Assembly (NCBI GenBank): GCA_902803625.1
Contig: CADCQV010000151.1
Span: 1 to 20,864, forward strand
Direction: 5' to 3'
Origin: an uncultured Lachnospiraceae bacterium
GTDB taxonomy: Bacteria; Bacillota; Clostridia; Lachnospirales; Lachnospiraceae
DNA: 20,864 nucleotides
In this document: positions 6,443 to 13,246 of the stretch, in pieces
Layout of the letters: each line of letters starts with the position of its first letter
Position numbering within the stretch: the first letter of the stretch is position 1
The notes under the pieces: model-generated
Databases searched by the model: none
What the model saw: the letters and a program-made list of their open reading frames with translations, nothing else
What the model was told of the DNA's origin: nothing
Position numbers and translations under genes: made by a program

Positions 6443-7917
6443 TAAGTCCTTATTTCCTGCTGATACCCATATTGTTGCCGATAGTCGGAGGATTTTCACT
6501 GCTTTTTTTAAGGCTCCCGGGAGATGCGGACAAAAAGCGTAATCTCTATCTTGAGACCATAGTGGTGATCACAAGCATACTCGTGTGGACAGCTGTACTT
6601 TTTGTCAGAAGAGAAGCCGTGCAGATAATAAGCCTGTCCGGCAAATTCTCCATAGGCTTACGTCCGGACGGGCTTTCCTGTCTTTTTGCGGGTATGGTCT
6701 CTCTGATGTGGCCCCTTGTAATGCTGTATGCATTTGAATATATGGAGGAGGCACAGAAGAAAAACCGTTTCTTTGCTTTTTATGTAATGACCTACGGGGT
6801 AACGCTGGGGCTCTCTTTTTCCTATAATGTGACAACGCTCTACACCTTTATAGAAATGCTGACCCTTGTCACCATCCCTTTGGTCTGTCATTACGGAAAT
6901 CATGAGAGTATGTATGCCGGACGGAAATACGCGGCATTCACCATAGGAGGCACGGGTTTCGCCTTTTTTGCCGTGGTGCTTACAACGGTTTACGGCGAAG
7001 GCGGGTTATTTATGTACGGGGGCAGCCTGCATGTGAGCCGCATAACGCCTATACTGCAGCTTGCTTTTTTGTGCGGCTTTTTCGGTTTCGGGGTAAAGGC
7101 CGCGGTATTTCCGCTTCACGCCTGGCTCCCAATAGCCTCGGCTGCGCCGACTCCTGTGACTGCGCTTCTGCACGCGGTTGCTGTTGAAAATTCCGGGGTT
7201 TTTGCGGTGGTGAGGCTTGTATATTTTACCTTTGGGACGGAAATCCTGTCCGGAACCCTGTCCCTTAATGCTGCCCTTCTTACAGCCGAATTTACAATGG
7301 TATTTGCGGCCGCCATGGCACTAAAGCAGCGGCATTTCAAGAGGAGGCTTGCCTATTCCACGGTAAGTAATCTGTCCTATATGCTTTTCGGGATACTCTT
7401 ACTGACACCGGCGGGACTGACGGCGGGGCTTTTGCACATGGTCTTCCACGGGATCATCAAGATGTCACTGTTTCTCTGCGCAGGAGCCTTTATGCATGTC
7501 ACGGGGAATGAGTATATCTATCAGATTAACGGTGTGGGGAGGAGAATGCCGGTTATTTTTTCCCTCTACACCCTTGCAGGCTTTTCTCTGGTGGGAATAC
7601 CCTTATTCTGCGGCTTTGTATCCAAGTGGAGACTCGTAAATGCTGGGATTGAAGCCGGAAGGGCGCAGAGCCTTGCAGGTGTGTTTGTTCTGATTATTTC
7701 GGCTTTTCTATGCGCTATGTACATATTGACGGTGAGTGTCAGGGCGTTTTTCCCGGTGAAGGGAAGCGACAGATATGCGGACAGGGGCGATATTAAGGAC
7801 CCCGGGAGACGCATGCTTATCCCGATTGTCTTTTTCGGGATACTGAATGTTCTTCTGGGTATAAGGCCCGGTCCACTGATCGGGTACATAGAAAAGATCG
7901 CAGAAGGACTGCTGTAA
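6439..7917 (+). CDS. Proton-conducting antiporter subunit, complex I type, copy 3 (lacks one channel lysine)
   Basis: A 492-residue member of the same family, about 14 helices. Conserved residues seen: Glu139 in TFIEMLTL, Lys220 in FGVKAAVFPLHAWLP, His337 and Lys341 in FHGIIKMS, Lys396 in GFVSK. At the helix-8 lysine, where MrpA-like proteins read LHSATMVKAG and copies 1, 2 and 4 have Lys, this copy reads LLHAVAVENSGVF, giving Asn251 (with Glu250 next to it) instead. That residue is part of the central proton relay in the family, so this module may have altered or no transport. The ATG overlaps the preceding stop (ATGA), and an AGGA-type site lies upstream. Product class is certain; activity is not. 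Confidence 0.85.
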   Translation: MISPYFLLIPILLPIVGGFSLLFLRLPGDADKKRNLYLETIVVITSILVWTAVLFVRREAVQIISLSGKFSIGLRPDGLSCLFAGMVSLMWPLVMLYAFEYMEEAQKKNRFFAFYVMTYGVTLGLSFSYNVTTLYTFIEMLTLVTIPLVCHYGNHESMYAGRKYAAFTIGGTGFAFFAVVLTTVYGEGGLFMYGGSLHVSRITPILQLAFLCGFFGFGVKAAVFPLHAWLPIASAAPTPVTALLHAVAVENSGVFAVVRLVYFTFGTEILSGTLSLNAALLTAEFTMVFAAAMALKQRHFKRRLAYSTVSNLSYMLFGILLLTPAGLTAGLLHMVFHGIIKMSLFLCAGAFMHVTGNEYIYQINGVGRRMPVIFSLYTLAGFSLVGIPLFCGFVSKWRLVNAGIEAGRAQSLAGVFVLIISAFLCAMYILTVSVRAFFPVKGSDRYADRGDIKDPGRRMLIPIVFFGILNVLLGIRPGPLIGYIEKIAEGLL

Positions 7918-7935
7918 GAAAGAAGGAGGAAGCGG

Positions 7936-9948
7936 ATGCTCATATTTTTGATCGTGTTCGGACCCTTTATTCTTGCCGGGGCATCATACATGATCGGAAA
8001 AAAGAATGAAAACTGCCGGGATCTTTTCGTGACCGTAGGGACGGCTGCAGAGCTCCTGCTCTCTCTTTTGCTGTTTTCCGTTATGCCGTCATACAGAATA
8101 GCCGCATTTATGACAGAGGCAGGATTGTCCTTTACCACAGACGGCTTCCGGGCGGTATATGCGGTCATCACTGCCTTTATGTGGGCCGGCACGACGCTTT
8201 TCGCAAAGGAGTATTTTTCAAAGGAGAGGGAAAACCTGAACCGTTACTGGTTTTTTACCCTGCTGACACTTGGAGCCACTGAGGGCGTGATGCTTTCCGG
8301 AGATCTGATGACGGCCTTTCTCTTTTTTGAGATACTGTCTTTTACGTCTTTTACCTGGGTTATACACGAGGAGTCGCCGGAGGCTGTCAGGGCAGGCTAT
8401 ACCTATCTCTTCATAGCGGTGATCGGAGGCCTGGTGCTCTTTATGGGTCTTGCACTCCTGAGGTACGCAGCGGGAACGCTGTCCTTTGAAGCTTTGGGAG
8501 AGGCGGTCAGGGTATCGGCGGATCAGCAGCTTATCCTGCCGGCTGGGATATGTATCCTCTTCGGATTCGGCTGCAAGGCCGGAATGTTCCCGGTCCATGT
8601 GTGGCTGCCGAAAGCCCATCCGGTAGCTCCTTCGCCTGCATCGGCACTGCTGTCCGGCATACTCACAAAGGTCGGGGTATACGGGATCCTTATGATCTCC
8701 TGCACTGCTCTTATGGGAAATGAGATATTCGCTCTTACGGTGCTGCTTCCCGGGGTTATTACCATGGCACTCGGAGCGGTGCTGGCACTGTTTTCGGTTA
8801 ATCTGAAGAGAACCCTTGCCTGCTCCTCCATGTCTCAGATCGGCTTTATCCTTACCGGAACGGGGATGATGCTCATCCATTCCTCCGGCGGGAACCGGGA
8901 GGGTACAGGCATTGCCTTAGCCGGACTCACGTTACATATGGTAAATCACTCGCTTATAAAGCTTACGCTTTTTATGGCGGCCGGTGTGGTGATGATGAAT
9001 CTCAGGGTGCTTACCCTTGATGAGATCCGGGGCTACGGCCGGAATAAGCCGCTTCTCATGACTGGTTTTGCTCTTGGAGCCCTCGGCATAAGCGGAGTTC
9101 CGCTGTTTAACGGATATTTGAGTAAGACCCTGCTCCACGAGGGCATCGTGGAGGGAATAAGAAATACTGAAAGGTACGGAGGTCTTCTTTCCGTTATCGA
9201 GTGGATCTTTCTCTTCTCCGGGGGACTGACTTTTGCATATATGCTGAAGCTTTTCATCTGTATCTTTGTACAGAGGAACAGGGACGAAAGAGTACAGCAG
9301 TCCTATGATCGGGACAGGAAATGCATGAATATGTCAAGCGGTGCAGCGGTTTTCGGCTCCTCCCTTCTGATGATCGTACTGGGGCAGCCCTTTATAAGCA
9401 CAAGGCTGATAAATCATATGACGGGATTTGAAGAGATCCTGGATTTCCGCGCCTTTACGGCGGAAAACCTGAAGGGGGCTTTTATCTCACTTGCCATAGG
9501 AGCTTTTGTTTATCTTACAGTAGTCAGGCGGGTCCTCGTCAGAAACGGAAGCTATGTGGATCTCTGGCCCGAAAAGCTTGATCTCGAGGATCTCATCTAC
9601 CGCCCGCTCATCACAAGGTATCTCCCGTCTTTTATGGGAAAAGCTGCGAATGTCTTCGGGGAAAACAGGATCTTAAAGCCCCTGTTCCGGATCTGCCTTA
9701 AGGCAGCCATTGTCGTGACACGGATATTTGAAGGCCTTACCGATGGCTGTATCCTCCTTCTACGAAGGACTGTTATGAGGGAAAGAAAGGTTAAATGCGG
9801 GGAAGAAACGGAACCCGGATTCCTGATCAGGCTGTCAACGGTGCTTGCCGCCGGAGCCGGACAGCTTTTCTCAAATTTTTCCTTTGCAATGATGATGACC
9901 TGCATCGGGATCATCATTGTTCTCTGTTATATACAGATCTTTTTCTGA
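7936..9948 (+). CDS. NuoL/HyfB-like proton-conducting subunit, copy 4, with long C-terminal extension
   Basis: A 670-residue membrane protein. Residues 1-430 are a complete antiporter module with Glu132 (FFEILSF), Lys214 (FGCKAGMFPVHVWLP), Lys245 (ILTKVGV), His334/His338/Lys342 (LHMVNHSLIKL) and Lys397 (GYLSK). Residues 430-670 add extra helices and an amphipathic stretch (about 552-640, starting LWPEKLDLEDLIYRP). Comparable extensions occur in NuoL and in large hydrogenase-4/formate hydrogenlyase subunits, where a lateral helix braces the neighbouring modules. That makes this a likely distal subunit of the arm. AGGAGG (7923-7928) precedes the ATG by seven bases. It ends the operon; a hairpin with a T run follows 22 bases later. 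Confidence 0.87.
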   Translation: MLIFLIVFGPFILAGASYMIGKKNENCRDLFVTVGTAAELLLSLLLFSVMPSYRIAAFMTEAGLSFTTDGFRAVYAVITAFMWAGTTLFAKEYFSKERENLNRYWFFTLLTLGATEGVMLSGDLMTAFLFFEILSFTSFTWVIHEESPEAVRAGYTYLFIAVIGGLVLFMGLALLRYAAGTLSFEALGEAVRVSADQQLILPAGICILFGFGCKAGMFPVHVWLPKAHPVAPSPASALLSGILTKVGVYGILMISCTALMGNEIFALTVLLPGVITMALGAVLALFSVNLKRTLACSSMSQIGFILTGTGMMLIHSSGGNREGTGIALAGLTLHMVNHSLIKLTLFMAAGVVMMNLRVLTLDEIRGYGRNKPLLMTGFALGALGISGVPLFNGYLSKTLLHEGIVEGIRNTERYGGLLSVIEWIFLFSGGLTFAYMLKLFICIFVQRNRDERVQQSYDRDRKCMNMSSGAAVFGSSLLMIVLGQPFISTRLINHMTGFEEILDFRAFTAENLKGAFISLAIGAFVYLTVVRRVLVRNGSYVDLWPEKLDLEDLIYRPLITRYLPSFMGKAANVFGENRILKPLFRICLKAAIVVTRIFEGLTDGCILLLRRTVMRERKVKCGEETEPGFLIRLSTVLAAGAGQLFSNFSFAMMMTCIGIIIVLCYIQIFF

Positions 9949-9970
9949 AGCGCTTTTGACACAGTGCTTC

Positions 9971-9998
9971 CGGATTCCCTAAGGAATCTACCGTTTTT
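9971..9998 (+). terminator. Probable terminator after antiporter operon
   Basis: CGGATTCC, loop CTAA, then GGAAT, a three-base bulge and CCG form an imperfect hairpin (9971-9993) followed by TTTTT (9994-9998). It begins 22 bases after the last antiporter gene. The bulge weakens the stem, so some read-through into the signalling operon is possible. Confidence 0.5.
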
Positions 9999-10057
9999 CT
10001 CAGTCCACATGCCGATTTTCATGATACAATCACACATAGAAATATGACATATGGCTT

Positions 10058-10073
10058 TTTGAACAAGTTCAAA
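10058..10073. promoter_or_regulatory. Perfect 16-bp palindrome upstream of kinase gene
   Basis: TTTGAACAAGTTCAAA is a perfect 7-2-7 dyad. It lies just before the putative -35 box at 10080, where an activator or repressor dimer could bind. A 9-bp pair ATGATACAA (10021-10029) / TTGTATCAT (10095-10103) encloses it at a wider scale, and ATATGACATAT (10042-10052) is a smaller dyad beside it. A binding role is inferred only from position and symmetry. Confidence 0.45.
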
Positions 10074-10079
10074 CGATAT

Positions 10080-10108
10080 TTGGACTTTTGGCGTTTGTAT
10101 CATATAAT
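10080..10108 (+). promoter_or_regulatory. Putative promoter of the signalling operon
   Basis: TTGGAC (10080-10085), 17 bases, then a perfect TATAAT (10103-10108) predict transcription from about 10115. This argues against a kinase start at the in-frame TTG 10088, which would lie upstream of the transcript, and favours the ATG at 10145. The -35 box is weak, so an activator may be needed. Confidence 0.45.
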
Positions 10109-10144
10109 AAGAGAGTGGAACTGAAGCATATTGTTTATGTCACA

Positions 10145-11482
10145 ATGGATCTGCAGGGGGCGCTGCTGTGCTTTCTGGCAGCGGGCTGTGTTTTCCTGAC
10201 AAAAAGACTGGATGAACGGCTCCTTGTCTGCCTCGCAGGTATTGAAGCTTTGGATGGTTTGAGTGCGGTGGGAGATGCCATCGCTTGGGGTTTCAGGGGA
10301 GTCTGGGGACAGGCCGCAAGAGTATCGGTGTATGCCGGGAATTTTCTGAATTTTTTTGCTTCCTATGCGGTCGTTCCTGTATTTCTGGAATATGTTCTTT
10401 GCTCTGTCGAACAGAAAAAAACGGGATCATACGGCAGATCCCGCGGAAAGGATGTGTTTTCGGAAAAATCCTGTTATTTAAGCTGGAAGAAGAGAGCCCG
10501 TATACTTATATATTCTTCATCCGGCATAAATATCCTCCTGCTTATCATTACGCAGTATACCGGATGGATCTATTATATCGACAAAGACAACCTGTATCAC
10601 AGGGGAGAGCTGTTTTTCATTATTTCAGCCCTTGGGGTTGTGCAGCTTACGGTATTGTTTCTGTTTGTCCTGAGATTCAGGGAACGTCTGAGCGCCCAAA
10701 GAATGGCGGCGCTGTTATGTTATGTTGTGCTTCCGATCCTTGCAGTGACGGCGCAGCATTTTGTATACGGTTATTCCATAAGCACGATAGTCAGCATAGT
10801 CTGTGCGATATTTATGTTTGCTGAAGCCTATTTGGAACAGGCGGTGAGGATCAGGGATAATGAGAGGCTTATCAAGGAAGCCCAGATGAGGATAGCCGTT
10901 TCCCAGATAAAACCTCATTTTTTGTTTAATGTATTAAGCTCCATATACTATCTTGTGGGGATGGACAGCGACAGATGCAGGGGTGCGATTTCCGATTTCT
11001 CAGAGTATCTGAGGGGGAATATAAGCTCTGTTTATTCCGAAACCCCCATACCGGTAGAGCAGGAGCTGCAGCATACTAAGGCATATCTGGCTCTCGAGGA
11101 GCTGAGGCTCCAGGGGAAGCTTACGGTCAGGTATGACATCAGGGAGAATAATTTCAGGCTTCCGGCTCTTTCGATACAGCCGCTTGCGGAAAATGCCGTG
11201 CGTCATGGCATTTGGAAGAAGGGCGGAAAGGGAACGCTCACCATATCAACAGCCAGGGACAAAGACGGCTATGTGGTATCGGTGGAGGATGACGGGACCG
11301 GCTTTTCACCGGAAGAAAGGAACGGAAAGGCAGGCGCGGGAGAGGACCATATAGGGCTGTCAAATGTGCGTGACAGACTGGAAATGATGATGGGGGCCAC
11401 AATGGAAATCGAAAGTACCGTGGGTAAGGGTACCGTGATCCGCATCCGCATACCGGAGCAAAAAGCAAAAGGAAGAGGATGA
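10145..11482 (+). CDS. LytS-type membrane sensor histidine kinase
   Basis: A 445-residue kinase that should autophosphorylate on His and pass the phosphate to a response regulator. Residues 1-231 are a membrane module with about six or seven helices and a basic loop (about 88-118). A short linker leads to the His_kinase domain with SQIKPHFLFNVLSSIYYL (H258 as phosphoacceptor), then an HATPase domain with QPLAENAVRHG (N350) and DDGTGF (382-387), ending with GTVIRIRIP. This is the LytS/YehU/AgrC-like architecture. The start is unsure: TTG 10088 and GTG 10115 are in frame, none has a clear ribosome site, and the -10 box at 10103-10108 excludes the first if real. The nearest partner is the response regulator at 15501, in the same operon. 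The membrane module resembles that of the GGDEF protein at 18339. Confidence 0.88.
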   Translation: MDLQGALLCFLAAGCVFLTKRLDERLLVCLAGIEALDGLSAVGDAIAWGFRGVWGQAARVSVYAGNFLNFFASYAVVPVFLEYVLCSVEQKKTGSYGRSRGKDVFSEKSCYLSWKKRARILIYSSSGINILLLIITQYTGWIYYIDKDNLYHRGELFFIISALGVVQLTVLFLFVLRFRERLSAQRMAALLCYVVLPILAVTAQHFVYGYSISTIVSIVCAIFMFAEAYLEQAVRIRDNERLIKEAQMRIAVSQIKPHFLFNVLSSIYYLVGMDSDRCRGAISDFSEYLRGNISSVYSETPIPVEQELQHTKAYLALEELRLQGKLTVRYDIRENNFRLPALSIQPLAENAVRHGIWKKGGKGTLTISTARDKDGYVVSVEDDGTGFSPEERNGKAGAGEDHIGLSNVRDRLEMMMGATMEIESTVGKGTVIRIRIPEQKAKGRG

Positions 11483-11524
11483 CAGAAGCCATTCAGGGTG
11501 ACGAAAGAAAGGATAAGCTTAAAG

Positions 11525-13246
11525 ATGGATGAAAACAGACAAATTACCGATAATAGCGGAACCCTTCTGGCTGTTATCATGGTCGTCATAATTTTATCTG
11601 CGCTTATTTTCATTATTGTAAGGCTATGGGATAAACCCGGGATGCCCTGGAGCAGCGGCAGCGCTCAGGAAAGTACGGAAGCAGCAGACGCCGAAGGTGG
11701 AGAGAGCGGGGTTTTTCCGGTGGAGGAAGGACTCGTGCGTATCGCCTCCGATCAGAATCTGGGAGATTTGGATGTGGCAAAAAACAGCAGCACTTATTTC
11801 CTGCCCATCAATGTATATGACAGGCTGGTGGAGATACGTGAAAGGGAGGACGGAACACCCGAAATATTACCCTCCCTTGCGAAGGAATGGATAGAATCCC
11901 CTGACGGAAAGCTTTATACCATATATTTAAGGGATGATGTGGTTTTTTCCAACGGGAAGCCGCTTACCGCCTATGATGTGAAGTTTTCCCTCTCGAGACT
12001 TTTAACCGTTCCCGGGAGTGAGCAGACCGCGTATGCGGACATGATCCTCGGTGCGGATGAACTGATGACAGGTAAGGCGGAGGAGCTGAAGGGGATACAG
12101 GTTGTTGACGACCACTGCCTGAGGGTGATACTCAATGAACCCTTTCCGAGCTTTATAAGTATGCTGAGTTCTCCCGCCTGCTCCATCTTATGTAAGGAGG
12201 TTGTTGAAGCTGCAGGAGATTCCTACGGAACGGATATAGGGAGCATCATAGGAAGCGGTCCCTATATGCTTACCGAAGCCGATGATGAGATGTGCGTCCT
12301 GGAGTATAACCCGAAGTACTGGGGGAAAACACCTTCGGTAAAGAAAGCCGAGATGCGGGTTATGGTGAATTCACTTATGAACAGGGAATTCAGCAAGGGA
12401 AACCTGGATCTTCTGGATCTTGATTTCCTGAACGGTGAGGCCAAGGAGCAGTATCTGACGGATGACGATTATACCTATAGGGACAGGTTTGTGGTAAAGG
12501 AGAATGTGGGGATAATAAGTCTTATGCTGAATACCGACATCCCCCCTCTTAATCTTGTGAAAATAAGGAAGGCGGTTCAGTACGCCATTGACCGTGAAAG
12601 GATAATAAAAGAGGTTTGCGGGGGATATGCGGATATTACGGACGGGATCTTCCCCAAGGGTCTTATCGGGTACACGGAGGAAAACCAGGGGTGGCTAAAA
12701 TATGATCCGGAGAAAGCAAAAGAACTTGTAAAGGAAGCAGGGATCGGAGGAAATTACACCGTAGAGCTCGCAATAGGATCCACTGCCGATATTTCCATAC
12801 AGAGGCTGACCGAGATAGTACAGGAAAACTTAAATGCCGTGGGGATCAATACGGTTACAGTAGTCTATGATCCGGACAGCCGTCTGTATCTGAGGCGGAA
12901 CGGAAAGATCATGGCCTATGTTTTTGACTGGTACGCCGACTATAATGACCCGGACAATTTTATCTATACCATTTTCGGTTCAGAGGAAGCAACAAAGAAG
13001 TTTTCCAGTAATTACAAGGACTATGGCACCATGGAAAGGATAGGGAAGGCCCGTACCATAATAAATGACGAGAAGAGGCTTATGGAATATGCAGCCCTTG
13101 AAAGGAAGCTCATTATGGATGATGCGGTGTGGGTGCCGCTCTATTCTTCAGAGCATGTGTTTGTAAAAGGAGACAGGGTAAAGAGCTATATTCCCTACTG
13201 GGCAGGCTGGAGTGATGTGATTCTTGAAGATATGGAGCTGAAATAA
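11525..13246 (+). CDS. Membrane-anchored oligopeptide-type solute-binding protein (SBP_bac_5) without transporter
   Basis: At 573 residues from ATG 11525, this is an extracytoplasmic ligand-binding protein of the DppA/OppA class. One N-terminal helix (about 13-35) is followed by a Ser/Glu/Ala-rich linker and then the binding domain. Class signatures include YDRLVEI with LPSLAKEW, FSNGKPLTAYDVKFSLSRLL, GSGPYML, NPKYWG, IRKAVQYAIDRERI and FDWYADYNDPDNF. There is no cysteine after the helix, so no lipobox; it is probably held by an uncleaved signal anchor. No permease or ATPase gene is present, while a kinase precedes and a sensor phosphatase directly follows (its ATG touches this TAA). I infer a sensory rather than transport role, binding a peptide-like ligand and presenting it to the kinase or phosphatase. 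The start could also be GTG 11498. Confidence 0.85.
   Translation: MDENRQITDNSGTLLAVIMVVIILSALIFIIVRLWDKPGMPWSSGSAQESTEAADAEGGESGVFPVEEGLVRIASDQNLGDLDVAKNSSTYFLPINVYDRLVEIREREDGTPEILPSLAKEWIESPDGKLYTIYLRDDVVFSNGKPLTAYDVKFSLSRLLTVPGSEQTAYADMILGADELMTGKAEELKGIQVVDDHCLRVILNEPFPSFISMLSSPACSILCKEVVEAAGDSYGTDIGSIIGSGPYMLTEADDEMCVLEYNPKYWGKTPSVKKAEMRVMVNSLMNREFSKGNLDLLDLDFLNGEAKEQYLTDDDYTYRDRFVVKENVGIISLMLNTDIPPLNLVKIRKAVQYAIDRERIIKEVCGGYADITDGIFPKGLIGYTEENQGWLKYDPEKAKELVKEAGIGGNYTVELAIGSTADISIQRLTEIVQENLNAVGINTVTVVYDPDSRLYLRRNGKIMAYVFDWYADYNDPDNFIYTIFGSEEATKKFSSNYKDYGTMERIGKARTIINDEKRLMEYAALERKLIMDDAVWVPLYSSEHVFVKGDRVKSYIPYWAGWSDVILEDMELK

Noticed and set aside
7566..8192. Minus-strand reading frame of 208 codons spanning the end of antiporter copy 3 and start of copy 4
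   Set aside because: Both + strand genes have full family motifs and ribosome sites across this stretch; the minus frame is low-complexity and motif-free.
11525..13246. Component of a peptide ABC importer
   Set aside because: No permease or ATPase gene is in the window, the protein lacks a lipobox, and both neighbours are signal transduction genes.
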